DNA of 64,000 nucleotides, taken from Crocinitomicaceae bacterium (lineage in GTDB: Bacteria > Bacteroidota > Bacteroidia > Flavobacteriales_D > Crocinitomicaceae). The DNA is taken from contig JADJEU010000003.1 in NCBI GenBank assembly GCA_016709005.1, positions 248,001 through 312,000 of the forward strand. Reading direction: 5' to 3'. Position numbers and translations under genes: made by a program. Shown here piece after piece: positions 37,796 to 47,145 of the stretch. The notes under the pieces were generated by a model. That model saw only the letters and a program-made list of their open reading frames with translations. It did not search any database and had not been told where the DNA came from. Numbering within the stretch: the first letter of the stretch is position 1; each line of letters opens with the position of its first letter.

Positions 37796-38518
37796 ATGAG
37801 AATTATTCCTGCCATAGATATTATTGACGGTAAATGTGTTCGTTTAACCAAAGGTGATTATTCAACACAGATTATTTACAACGAAGATCCGTTAGAAGTG
37901 GCTAAAGAATTTGAATCAAACGGCATTCAGTATTTGCACATGGTTGATTTAGATGGTGCAAAATCCAGTCGAATCATCAACCAAAAAAGTATTAGAACGA
38001 GTTGCAACAAACACCAATCTGAAAATTGATTTTGGCGGCGGAATAAAAAGTGATGATGATCTGCGAATTGCTTTTGAATCGGGTGCTTCACAAATTAGGG
38101 TGGAAGTATTGCAGTTAAGAATCGTGAATTGTTTTTGGAATGGATTAAGAAATACGGACCAGACAAAATTATCTTGGGAGCAGACTGCTTGAATCGAAAA
38201 ATTGCCACGCAAGGTTGGTTAGAAAATTCTGAAACCGATGTTGTAGATTTTATTTCTGATTATCAACAAAAGGGAATTCAATATGTGATTTGCACGGATA
38301 TCTCCAAAGACGGCATGCTGCAAGGAACCTCCAATGAATTGTACAAAGAGATTTTAGAAAAGACAAGCGTTAAACTAATTGCAAGCGGAGGGTTTCTTCA
38401 TTGGATGATTTAATTAAATTGAAAGAACTTGGTTGTGAAGGGGCCATTGTTGGTAAAGGCAATTTATGAAGGCAGAATTAAATTGAATGACTTGAAACAA
38501 ATAATGGAACAGGGATGA
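37796..38518 (+). CDS. hisA: ProFAR isomerase, four indels
   Basis: HisA is the (beta-alpha)8-barrel isomerase acting between HisI/E and HisF/H. The pieces in order are RIIPAIDIIDGKCVRLTKGD, QYLHMVDLDGAKSS, KIDFGGGIKSDDDL, KIILGADCLNRKIA and ICTDISKDGMLQG, ending near DDLIKLKELGCEGAIVG at a stop at 38516-38518. Four one-base changes are needed: an extra A near 37985, a missing G near 38100, a missing G near 38392 and an extra G near 38458, all in homopolymers. With them the barrel is complete at about 240 residues, so I regard the gene as intact in the cell. Confidence 0.9.
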
Positions 38519-38538
38519 TGCTAAATATTTACGAAAGT

Positions 38539-38652
38539 CCTCTGCGGAACTCAGCGCCTTCTCAGCGAACTCTGCGGTAAAAAAAAGCTAACCACCACAT
38601 CGTGGTCCCTTTGGGGCAAAGGTCACAAAGAAGGCACAAAGATCACTAAGAA
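38539..38652. repeat. CTCTGCGG/CACAAAG repeat inserted between hisA and hisF
   Basis: CCTCTGCGG and CTCTGCGGT face GGTCACAAAG and AGGCACAAAG across a central CCACCACATCGTGGT hairpin. This is another member of the CACAGAG/CGCAGAG family. It forms most of the 141-base gap between hisA and hisF, the only long gap in an operon otherwise joined by overlaps or short spacers. Confidence 0.7.
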
Positions 38653-38659
38653 AATTACT

Positions 38660-39412
38660 ATGTTGAAAAAACGAATCATACCTTGTTTAGATATTAAGAA
38701 CGGCAGAACCGTCAAAGGCATTAATTTCCTTGATATCCGTGATGCCGGAGATCCGGTTGAACTTGCCAAAAAGTACGCTGCTGATGGTGCAGATGAACTT
38801 GTATTTCTCGACATCACCGCAACTGAAGAAAAAAGAAAAACACTTTCTGAATTGGTCAAAAAAGTAGCTGCTGAAATTAATATTCCTTTCACAGTTGGTG
38901 GCGGAATTAATTCACTGGAAGATGCTGAAATTGTTATAAAATCAGGCGCAGACAAAGTGAGTTTGAATTCATCTGCAGTTAAGAATCCACAGTTGATTTC
39001 GGATATTGCAGACCAGTATGGAAGTCAGTGTGTCGTGGTAGCAATCGACACAAAATATGTAGACAATAAATGGCGTGTTTTTGTGAGCGGCGGAAAAATT
39101 CCAACCGATTTATTGGCAATTGACTGGGCAAAAAAAGTTGCTGAACTAGGTGCAGGTGAAATTCTTTTAACCTCCATGAATAATGACGGCACCAAGGCTG
39201 GTTTTGCGCTTGACATCACCAAACAAATAAGTGAAGCAGTTAGTATTCCCGTCATTGCCTCTGGCGGTGCCGGAACCAAAGAACATTTTAAAGAAGTCTT
39301 CCAAAAAACAAAAGCCAGTGGTGGATTGGCTGCCAGTATTTTTCACTACAATGAAATTCCAATTCCAGAATTAAAAAACTATTTAAAAACACAAAATATT
39401 CCAATCAGATGA
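38660..39412 (+). CDS. hisF: Imidazole glycerol phosphate synthase, cyclase subunit
   Basis: HisF is the barrel subunit that closes the imidazole ring, releasing AICAR. The 250-residue protein starts MLKKRIIPCLDIKNGRTVKG and has FLDITATEE with the catalytic first Asp in CLDI, PFTVGGGINSLEDA, GADKVSLNSSAV and LLTSMNNDGTKAGF. It is intact. Its stop overlaps the hisIE start (ATGA). Confidence 0.95.
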   Translation: MLKKRIIPCLDIKNGRTVKGINFLDIRDAGDPVELAKKYAADGADELVFLDITATEEKRKTLSELVKKVAAEINIPFTVGGGINSLEDAEIVIKSGADKVSLNSSAVKNPQLISDIADQYGSQCVVVAIDTKYVDNKWRVFVSGGKIPTDLLAIDWAKKVAELGAGEILLTSMNNDGTKAGFALDITKQISEAVSIPVIASGGAGTKEHFKEVFQKTKASGGLAASIFHYNEIPIPELKNYLKTQNIPIR

Positions 39413-39999
39413 AGATAGATTTTACAAAAGACAATGGATTAGTTCCTGTTATTATTCAGGATGCTACATCTGCACAAGTGTTGATGCTTGGCTACATGAA
39501 CGAAGAAGCTCTTCAAAAAACACAAGCAGAAAAACGCGTCACTTTTTTCAGTCGTTCCAAAAATAGGTTGTGGACCAAAGGAGAAACTTCTGGCAATTTT
39601 TTGAATGTTATTGATATGCAAGTCGATTGTGATCAGGATACGATTTTGATCAAGGTAAATGCGGTTGGTCCAACCTGTCACACCGGTTCGGTTTCTTGTT
39701 TTGGTGAGGCATCTTCAAAAGGATTTTTGTACAAACTGGAAGAGACAATTTCAGATAGAATTGATTCAGATGATCCGGATTCATACACCAATAAGCTATA
39801 CAAAAGAGGCATCAATAAAGTTGCTCAAAAAGTAGGTGAAGAGGCTGTTGAACTGGTGATCGAAGCAAAAGATCAGAATGATGATTTATTCTTAAACGAA
39901 GCGGCTGATTTGATGTATCACTATTTAATCTTACTTAAAGCAAAGGGTAAAAAGTTAGAAGATGTAGAAAAGATTTTGCAAAACCGTTCAAAAAAATAA
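39409..39999 (+). CDS. hisI: Bifunctional phosphoribosyl-AMP cyclohydrolase / phosphoribosyl-ATP pyrophosphatase
   Basis: A HisIE fusion of 196 residues performs steps two and three of histidine synthesis. The HisI part (1 to about 105) has MLGYMNEEAL, VDCDQDTILIKV and the zinc-binding CHTGSVSCF; the HisE part (about 110-196) has QKVGEEAVELVIEAKD and EAADLMYHYLILL. It is the last gene of the operon and ends three bases before the convergent pentapeptide gene. Confidence 0.94.
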   Translation: MKIDFTKDNGLVPVIIQDATSAQVLMLGYMNEEALQKTQAEKRVTFFSRSKNRLWTKGETSGNFLNVIDMQVDCDQDTILIKVNAVGPTCHTGSVSCFGEASSKGFLYKLEETISDRIDSDDPDSYTNKLYKRGINKVAQKVGEEAVELVIEAKDQNDDLFLNEAADLMYHYLILLKAKGKKLEDVEKILQNRSKK

Positions 40000-40002
40000 T
40001 GC

Positions 40003-40569
40003 TTAGTCAATCTCCAGATTATAATTAGCAAGCAAGCCGGCAATTCCTTCTGTCGAAAATTTAGCTTTCTTTATTTTGTTTTGTTCGGGATCAATGATAT
40101 AGTTTTTTGCTAATCTGAAATCTGCTTTTTCAAGTACAGATCGTGAGAAGGTGGCACCGTTTAAATCAGAGCTGGTGAAGATGGATTCAGACAATTGGAC
40201 TTCCGTAAAATCAACTTCTTTCATAGAGCAGGCAATGAATTTTGTGCGGCGCATGCTTTTACCATAGAAGGTAGAATAATCCAGTTGACACTTCTCAAAC
40301 CCAACCGCAAAAAGAAAATTGTTGCAGACACTAAAGTCAAGGCCCATCAATTTACAATCAGTAAACTGGGCGTCTTTTAAGCCCACATCTTTCAGATTGG
40401 CAAGCGCGAGATTACAATTGTTAAACTTACAATTCATAAAAGTGGCACTCGTCAAATTGGTTTTGGTAAAATTGCAGCCTTCAAATTCACAATCCGTGAA
40501 TTCAGATTCAGAAAGATTTTGTTCAGAATAATCAACGGTGTCGAATTTTTTGTCTTCGTGTACTTGCAT
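40003..40569 (-). CDS. Pentapeptide repeat protein
   Basis: A 188-residue protein made almost entirely of A(D/N)LxX-type pentapeptide repeats, for example SEFTDCEFEGCNFTKTNL, which fold as a right-handed quadrilateral beta-helix. It is cytoplasmic by sequence (no signal or membrane helix). Some members mimic DNA and protect gyrase from quinolones, but most have no known role. It follows the Fic gene by 17 bases on the same strand, so the two may be co-transcribed. Confidence 0.85.
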   Translation of the reverse strand: MQVHEDKKFDTVDYSEQNLSESEFTDCEFEGCNFTKTNLTSATFMNCKFNNCNLALANLKDVGLKDAQFTDCKLMGLDFSVCNNFLFAVGFEKCQLDYSTFYGKSMRRTKFIACSMKEVDFTEVQLSESIFTSSDLNGATFSRSVLEKADFRLAKNYIIDPEQNKIKKAKFSTEGIAGLLANYNLEID

Positions 40570-40586
40570 AGGGATAAAGGTAAGGG

Positions 40587-41696
40587 TTATTTAAACGCCT
40601 TCACCAAATCATAATTTGTACTTCTTCCACCTCCCGTTTCTTTGCGCAGTATTTTTTTGGTCATCAAATCCGTGACATCACGCAAGGCAGTATCGGTAGA
40701 GCACTTGGTCATCTTTGCCCATTTGGAAGTATTGAGTTTTCCATCCAAACCATCCAGTAATTTATTCAGTATTTTTTTCTGACGTTCGTTGAGCAATGTT
40801 TTGGCATGGGTATTCCAGAACTGATGTTTTTTAAAAGTGCGCGACAGTATTTGATCCGCAGCTAAAAGTGAATTCATCAGACAATTTAAAAACCAACGCA
40901 ACCAATTGGTCACATCCAAATCTCCTTTTTGCGATTTTTCAAGAACAGCATAATAAGCTTTGCGTTCCAATTTGATTTGCGCGGACATGCTGTAAAAACG
41001 TTGTGAACTTCCATCTGAACGCGTAAGAAGCATTTCTGTTAATGCCCGCGCCAGACGACCATTTCCATCATCAAAGGGGTGCAGCGTTACAAACCAAAAA
41101 TGTGCTAAACCTGCTTTTAAAACTAAATCCAATTGATCATCACCGTTGAACCATTTTAAAAAATGAGTCATTTCTGATTTCAGATTTTTTGCAGCCGGTG
41201 CTTGAAAGTGAACACGCTCTTTCCCCATAGCACCAGAAACAACTTGCATCGGACCGGTAGAATCGTTTCGATATTTACCCACCAGTATTTTATACATACC
41301 ACTGTGACCACTTGGAAAAAGTGCAGATTGCCAGCCAAACAGGCGATCATGTGTCAGTTTTTCATCGGCGTGTTGCGTAGCGTCCAGCATCATTTCAACT
41401 ACGGCATCCACATCACGCCCAGAATTTACCATGCCCGAATATTTAAGCCCCAATTGACGTGCTAGTGATGAACGGACTTCTTCATAATTGAAAACCGCTC
41501 CTTCGATTTCACTTGATTTAAGTACTTCCAGCGTCATGGTTTGCATGAGAGCTTCTGTTTTTAATTCAAAACCCAATGTCTCCATTTTACCAACCAAACG
41601 GCCCTGGAGATTACGCACCTTTCCCAATAAGAAAGTTACTTCTTTTTCATCCCAATAAAATTCAGGCCAGTTGGTGTATTGATAAACGTACTTCAT
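40587..41696 (-). CDS. Fic family protein with DUF4172-type N-terminus and winged helix
   Basis: A 369-residue Fic protein. The catalytic motif HPFDDGNGRLAR begins at His206 and is complete, so AMP (or other NMP) transfer is expected. The N-terminal part resembles DUF4172 and carries the inhibitory motif SSEIEG (Glu65), which would block the active site in cis, as in class II Fic proteins. The C-terminal region from about residue 305 looks like a winged helix-turn-helix (SKWAKMTKCSTDTALRDV). Two identical palindromes sit directly upstream of the gene and suggest that it represses its own promoter. Targets are unknown. Confidence 0.87.
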   Translation of the reverse strand: MKYVYQYTNWPEFYWDEKEVTFLLGKVRNLQGRLVGKMETLGFELKTEALMQTMTLEVLKSSEIEGAVFNYEEVRSSLARQLGLKYSGMVNSGRDVDAVVEMMLDATQHADEKLTHDRLFGWQSALFPSGHSGMYKILVGKYRNDSTGPMQVVSGAMGKERVHFQAPAAKNLKSEMTHFLKWFNGDDQLDLVLKAGLAHFWFVTLHPFDDGNGRLARALTEMLLTRSDGSSQRFYSMSAQIKLERKAYYAVLEKSQKGDLDVTNWLRWFLNCLMNSLLAADQILSRTFKKHQFWNTHAKTLLNERQKKILNKLLDGLDGKLNTSKWAKMTKCSTDTALRDVTDLMTKKILRKETGGGRSTNYDLVKAFK

Positions 41697-41701
41697 TAAT
41701 C

Positions 41702-41746
41702 ACCGCAAAATATGCGGTAAATATAAAAACTATTTGCCGCATTTAC
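41702..41746. promoter_or_regulatory. Palindromic operator-like site 1 upstream of the Fic gene
   Basis: ACCGCA-AAATA-TGCGGT is a perfect inverted repeat at 41702-41718, six bases from the Fic start codon, followed by TAAATAT and a further half-site TTGCCGCATTT at 41734-41744. The same arrangement recurs 118 bases upstream. Confidence 0.65.
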
Positions 41747-41819
41747 AAGTGCTATTTAGTATTTAATCTAAAAATGTATCTTCATTATACATTGTAAATA
41801 AAGATATTTGTGATTATTA

Positions 41820-41863
41820 TCCGCAAAATATGCGGTGAATATTGGATGTTTTTTCCGCATTGC
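41820..41863. promoter_or_regulatory. Palindromic operator-like site 2 upstream of the Fic gene
   Basis: CCGCA-AAATA-TGCGG at 41821-41835 repeats the core of site 1 exactly, followed by TGAATATT and another half-site TTCCGCATTGC at about 41853-41863. The two sites together look like a double operator for one DNA-binding protein. Confidence 0.62.
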
Positions 41864-41890
41864 ATTTGGATGAGATTGATTTTCATTTTC

Positions 41891-41970
41891 TTCTCTGCGT
41901 TCTCTGCGGCTCTGCGGTTAAAAAAAACGTCCAACCAATGTTCACCGCAAAGTCGCAGAGGACGCAGAGG
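41891..41970. repeat. Palindromic CTCTGCGG/CGCAGAG repeat
   Basis: TTCTCTGCGGCTCTGCGGTT on the left (41900 onward) mirrors TCACCGCAAAG and CGCAGAGGACGCAGAGG on the right. It lies between the divergent Fic and valS genes; the rest of that 360-base gap holds only the two operator-like sites. Confidence 0.7.
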
Positions 41971-42058
41971 TTGGGATACTTAACTGAATATATTTCACAA
42001 CCTTTCGTAAACGTGAATATTTCCCAAATTTGCACCGTTAAATAATCACACAAACAGC

Positions 42059-44499
42059 ATGTCAACCGAAATCCCTAAACAATACGAACCTGGAAAAGCA
42101 GAAACCAAATGGTACAGCCATTGGATGAAACAAAATTATTTTCATTCTGAACCTGATCACCGCGAAGCATATACCGTGGTCATTCCGCCGCCGAATGTGA
42201 CAGGGGTTTTGCACATGGGGCACATGCTCAACAATACCATTCAGGATGTATTGGTTCGTCGTGCGCGCATGCAAGGAAAAAATGCCTGCTGGGTTCCGGG
42301 AACGGATCATGCATCCATTGCTACGGAAGCAAAGGTTGTGCAAAAACTGCGCACTGAGGGAATTAAAAAATCAGATTTAACACGCGCTGAATTTTTAAAA
42401 CATGCGTACGAATGGAAAGATAAATACGGAGGAGTAATCCTTGAGCAATTGAAAAAATTGGGTGCATCGTGTGATTAAAAACATACTAGTTTCACCATGG
42501 ATCCTGCTTATTCTGAAAGTGTGATTGATGCATTTATTGATCTTTACAAAAAAGGAAAAATATACCGCGGGGCACGCATGATCAATTGGGATCCTGCGGC
42601 TAAAACAGCTTTGTCTGATGAAGAAGTTCAGTACAAAGAAGTCAATTCAAAACTTTATTTTGTACGTTATAAAATTGCCGGAACAGAAGATCAGTGGCTG
42701 ACAATTTCTACGACACGCCCTGAAACTATTTTAGGTGATACTGCCATTTGCGTAAATCCAAACGATACACGTTTTAAAAATCTGCATGGCAAACAAGCCA
42801 TCGTTCCAATTTCGAACAGAACCATTCCAATTATTCAGGATGAATATGTAGATATGGAATTTGGTACGGGTTGCTTGAAAGTAACGCCGGCGCATGATTT
42901 GAACGATTACGAACTTGGAAAAAAACACAAACTTGAAACGCTTGATATTTTAAACGATGACGGAACCTTAAATGCACTTGGTTTGCATTACAATGGCAAA
43001 GATCGTTTTGAAGTACGTAAAGCAATTGCAGCTGAGTTGGATGAATTGGGCTACATGGTAAAAGTAGAAGATCACATCAACAAGGTGGGGTATTCAGAAA
43101 GAACCAGCGCTGTGATTGAACCAAAACTTTCACTGCAATGGTTTGTGGACATGAAAGATCTTTCAAAACCTGCTTTGGATGCGGTAATGAACGGCGATAT
43201 AAAATTCTACCCGGATAATTTGAAAAACACCTACCGTCACTGGATGGAAAATATCAAAGACTGGTGTATCTCCCGTCAGCTTTGGTGGGGTCATCAGATT
43301 CCGGCCTGGTATTACGGTGAAGGTTCTGATGTTGCGGCTGCCGATAGAGAATATGTAGTTGCAAAAACAATTGAAGAAGCGGTAAAATTAGCTTCAGAAA
43401 AATCGGGCAGAACAATTACGGCTGCAGATTTAAAACAAGATGAAGATGTATTGGATACCTGGTTCTCATCGTGGTTGTGGCCAACTTCTGTTTTTGATCC
43501 GTCGATTGTAAAAAATGGTTTTGCAAATGCAAATGCTGATTTGAAATATTATTATCCTACAAATGATTTGGTAACGGCTCCTGAAATTATGTTTTTCTGG
43601 GTAGCGCGTATGATTATTTCAGGATATGAATACACGGAAAATTGCCTTTCAAGAATGTCTATTATACCGGAATTGTTCGCGATAAATTAGCCGTAAAATG
43701 TCTAAATCATTGGGCAATTCACCTGATCCTATTGAATTGATTGAACAGAACATCAACGATCACTTTGATAAATTCAGAATTTCAGATGCTTTGATGGCAA
43801 CCTATAAATTGGTTTGGGATGATTTCTGTGCGATGTATTTAGAAGTTATTAAACCAGGTTATCAGCAACCAATCGATAGTAAGACATTAGAATCAACCAT
43901 TGTTTTCTTTGAAAAATTATTGAAAATCCTGCATCCATTCACGCCATTTGTGACTGAGGAAATCTGGCACTGGTTGCGTGAGCGCAATGAAGGGAAGATG
44001 TGATGATGAGCGAATGGCCAAAAGCTGGAAACGTTGATCAGAAAGTGATCAAAGATTTTGAAATGGCAGATGAAGTAATTACAAATATTCGTAACATCCG
44101 CAAACAAAATAACATTGCCGCAAAAGTAGAATTGGAATTATTCATCAAAGCAAATGCAGACATGAATAAGTCAAACGATGCTGTGATTCAAAAGATGTGC
44201 AACCTTTCAAAACTGGAATACGTGACTGAAAAAGTTGGAAATTCATTCTCGTTCCTTTCAAAAAATAACGAATATTTTATTCCGTTTGGTGAGCAGGTAG
44301 ATGCCGGTGCAGAAAAAGAAAAACTAAAAGGTGAACTGGAATATGCCAAAGGATCTTTAGCGATCATTTATAAAAACTGCACAACGAAAATTCATGGCCG
44401 GTGCCCCTGAAGCGGTTGTAACGAGTGAGCGCAAAAAAAGAAGCAGACATTTTAGGCAAGATTAAATTGTTGGAAGATAAGATTGCAGAGTTAGGCTAA
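42059..44499 (+). CDS. valS: Valyl-tRNA synthetase, several frameshifts and an internal gap
   Basis: ValRS charges tRNA-Val. Class I motifs are visible: HMGH in NVTGVLHMGHML, WDPAAKTALSDEEV, and KMSKSLGNSPDP. Frames break near 42475, 43640-43690, 43995, 44395 and 44420; corrected, the gene runs from MSTEIPKQYEPGK to KIAELG at 44499. It is also too short: after DPIELIEQ the sequence jumps straight to NINDHFDKFRISDALMA, so about 70-80 residues that normally link the KMSKS loop to the anticodon-binding domain are absent. Indels fit sequencing error; the larger gap could be a collapsed segment. The cell must have a working copy. Confidence 0.9.
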
Positions 44500-44510
44500 T
44501 AACTTCTAGA

Positions 44511-44610
44511 CTACTGTGCCTTCTTTTGTGCTCTGTGGTAAAAGAAGAAACCACAAAGTCGCTAAAGCTACACCAAGAAGGCACAAAGTACACGGAGATA
44601 AGGTGCAAAG
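44511..44610. repeat. Palindromic CACAGAG-type repeat after valS
   Basis: GTGCCTTCTTTTGTGCTCTG with TGGT on the left mirrors ACCACAAAG, AGGCACAAAG and TACACGGAG on the right. Here the arms diverge from a centre (CTCTGTGGT then ACCACAAAG), the reverse of the order around the GxxExxY gene. Confidence 0.72.
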
Positions 44611-44627
44611 AAAAACTTAAAAATAGG

Positions 44628-45171
44628 ATGAAGAAATTTGTATTTTTTTTTACTTGCTGGGCGCTCTTGATTCCCTCTGTTGTTCTGGCCAAAAAAACAG
44701 AAATCTCTTTATCTAAAATCAAACTCTTCAATGATTTGATTGAGATTAAAGTACCCACTCATTTTTCAGGTTTACTGGATTATGAAATCAAAAAATATTA
44801 CAGTTCAGAGAATTTTCCAAAGGCCGCTCTAGGAGATTCGTTGCGTGAATCACGTCTGGCATTCTTTTCCAAAAAACTGGAGATTGCAGACGCAGGTGTT
44901 GGCGCATTAAGAGCATCTGTAGTTTCAGAATTCATCAGAAATGATTTAAACCTGAAAGAACTTTCAAGCGGCATTGTCACTGTTGATGGTCGTGAAGTGT
45001 TATGTGGGTATCCTGCACAAATCGCCTGAAAAATTCTACCGCTTCTTTTTTCTGACCGTTCATCAAAACTTAATTCTTTCTGGTGAATTGATTACTCCAA
45101 AGAAGGGCTACAAAAGCTGGATTCCGGTTGCGGAGGAAATCATGAATTCATTGGATATCAAAGGAAGTTAA
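44628..45171 (+). CDS. Secreted protein of unknown function, one frameshift
   Basis: Begins MKKFVFFFTCWALLIPSVVLA, a signal peptide cleaved near residue 21, followed by a domain of about 155 residues I do not recognise. The frame shifts at about 45005-45010; the joined product continues GILHKSPEKFYRFFFLTVHQ and ends MNSLDIKGS. The strand pattern and the phrase ILSGELITP resemble small periplasmic DcrB-like folds, but this is a weak impression. The start is ATG 44628, just after the palindromic repeat. Confidence 0.6.
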
Positions 45172-45197
45172 TTCTAGTTTTTATTGAAATCAACACT

Positions 45198-45372
45198 GCG
45201 CCCCGGATAGGAGCGGCAGCCTGAAATTTGCTTTTGTTTAGTGATGCTTGGATTTGTGCAGCGACCAAAGGACTTGTCCGCCGAAATAAAATGTAGGTGG
45301 AAGCTGTGACAAATTTTAGCAGCAATTAGCAGAACAAGTTTTAGCTACAACGGATAGCCGTATCAGGCGCCC
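45198..45372. ncRNA. Structured repeat resembling Flavo-1-type RNA elements
   Basis: GCGCC at 45198-45202 pairs with GGCGC at 45366-45370, closing a structure in which CCCGGATAGGAGCGGCAGCC follows on the 5' side and ACAACGGATAGCCG precedes the 3' side. The paired GGATAGnAGCGG and CGGATAGC boxes around a long variable hairpin are typical of an abundant intergenic element of flavobacteria, which I believe corresponds to the Flavo-1 motif. Identity rests on memory of the consensus and should be tested; no protein is encoded. Confidence 0.4.
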
Positions 45373-45649
45373 AAAATTACTCATTATAACAGACTTGCAT
45401 TTTAGACCATAAACCGCCTGCGCACCTTCTCTGAATGATTCTTTTGGTACTGAAGTCTTGTTGTCAAATGATTTCCGAATACAAAGAAAGTCCCTTCTCC
45501 CCTTGGAGAAGGGATTTAGGGATGAGGCCGGGAGTATGGGGGAGCTCCAAGGAATCGCGTCATGTTACCTAAATTTCGAGCAGGCCTTAGTCATTTCTAA
45601 ATCAGTCTTAGTAAGTGCAATTCGCCAATTTTCCTTAACTTGATTTCCA
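45373..45649. other. Intergenic region with CCTTCTCCCC-type repeat
   Basis: The only recognisable item is the hairpin CCCTTCTCCCCTTGGAGAAG followed by GGATTTAGGGATGAGG, at about 45490-45525, a common Bacteroidota intergenic repeat related to the segments at 16.4-16.5 kb. I see no gene; the rest looks like unconstrained sequence leading to the MORN-repeat gene. Confidence 0.5.
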
Positions 45650-46515
45650 ATGCAATTCAGTTCTCTCATATTCTCCCTGGTATTTTGCTTTATTGCAACC
45701 TGTTGCTTTGCTCAATCAGATACCCTCAATCAAAAAGATACGGCTGGTTTAAAACAGGGTTATTGGATTTTTTATGCAAAAGATCAGCCTGAAAAAAATT
45801 ATTGTGATACCTGTAAAATCGAAGAAGGTTTTTTTAAGGATAACAGAAAAACTGGAGCATGGACCTTTTACTACCAGAACGGAAATCGAAAAGTAAAAAC
45901 AAATTTCGTGGATGGCCGACCAAGGGGTTATTACGAAAAATATTATGAAAATGGTATAATTATGGAAACAGGAAATTTTAAGCAAGGTAAATATTTTGGG
46001 GACTACCACAGATACTATGAAAATGGCTGTTTGCAAGTGGAAAAGCATTTTGATATAACAGAGAAGACACTTTGCCCAGAGTATTTTATTACCCAAATTG
46101 TGATACATCAATTTCAGTTTTTGGCAGTATTGAATTAAAATCTGAAAAATCATCAACCGGCGGTACAGTGGATAGTGCTTTTTACGATGATGGAACTTAT
46201 AAGCCGCGCGAGTCTCCTAATCCTTCCGGATCCATTGTGAAAACTAATGAATCTGTTGTGAACATGACCGGAGATACTTTAGTAAAGGGTTTCGGTGGAC
46301 CTGATGGAAGTAAAGGGATTATAAAAGATGGAACGGCGTTTCAACCAAATGGTTATAATAAGGTTTATGATTCTGAAAATAACATATGGATGGATGGACA
46401 ATTTAAAAGTTGCAAACTCTGGAATGGCAAATTGTATTTGTACAATTCGGATGGAATTCTATTAAAAATTGAAATCTGGAAAAATGGAGCTTATCATTCA
46501 GATGCTTGGTTATAG
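45650..46515 (+). CDS. Secreted MORN-repeat protein, one frameshift
   Basis: A signal peptide (ending CCFAQ) is followed by at least four MORN-type repeats, for example GFFKDNRKTGAWTFYYQNG and GYYEKYYENG. The frame shifts at about 46056-46063; the second part (from EDTLPRVFYYPNCD) continues to 46515 and ends with more repeat-like segments (GKLYLYNSDGILLKIEIW). The joined product is about 288 residues. MORN_2 repeats are common in exported Bacteroidota proteins of unknown role. A secreted protein of unknown function follows directly. Confidence 0.7.
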
Positions 46516-46521
46516 GTGAGT

Positions 46522-46998
46522 ATGGAAAAAGTCAATTCAAAAGTCTGCTCGCCCTCTAGGATTTTGATGATTTTTTGTTTTTTTGGTTTTAATCTTTCAA
46601 ATGTGTTTTCACAACCAGGTCCTGGATACATAATGATCATTGTCAAAAATGAAAACAGCGATACAATCAAATTTGATAGTGGAAGGAATAAAATATTCTA
46701 TGAAAATAAATATAATTTCTTTAGGCAAAAATCGTCTTATAGAGAAGTTAATGATCAGAACAATACTTATTCAGCCAACTATCTCGATCAACCGGTTAAA
46801 ACAATAGTAATTCGTGTGGGTTATCAAAGAATGCGTATTTTAATTGTGAATCCATTAAGTTATTCAAATGTTTATCATTTTTTGTTCCAATTTCAACCGG
46901 GAACGTTTTGTTTGGATTTGAAAAAATTAATTGAAAAAAAATGGCCTTCGCAGAATAATTTTTTGCCAGTCAGGCAAGAAGATTTGGTGAAAAAATAA
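46522..46998 (+). CDS. Secreted protein of unknown function
   Basis: About 158 residues from ATG 46522 (a GTG at 46516 is also possible). It has a hydrophobic N-terminal segment ending NVFSQ, then a mixed beta region with no domain I recognise. It starts seven bases after the MORN-repeat stop, so the two genes are probably co-transcribed. Confidence 0.6.
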   Translation: MEKVNSKVCSPSRILMIFCFFGFNLSNVFSQPGPGYIMIIVKNENSDTIKFDSGRNKIFYENKYNFFRQKSSYREVNDQNNTYSANYLDQPVKTIVIRVGYQRMRILIVNPLSYSNVYHFLFQFQPGTFCLDLKKLIEKKWPSQNNFLPVRQEDLVKK

Positions 46999-47145
46999 TT
47001 CGATTCCTACCTCAAAAGTTAAGCTAAATCCAGAGTTTCGTAACTATTTTGACAACTAAAACTAAAAAATCCCAAATCGTTAATCGCTAATCGGCAATCG
47101 CAAATCAATATTTTTGTAGCTTTACCCTTCAAAATACTCATTTTT
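46999..47145. other. Intergenic region with AATCG tandem motif
   Basis: AAATCGTTAATCGCTAATCG followed by GCAATCGCAAATC, at about 47075-47107, is a short degenerate tandem of AATCG units. It precedes lpdA. No gene is seen. Confidence 0.45.

Noticed and set aside
47075..47107. Minimal tandem repeat as an origin of replication or DnaA-box cluster
   Set aside because: The AATCG units do not match the TTATCCACA DnaA box, and no origin-associated genes are near.
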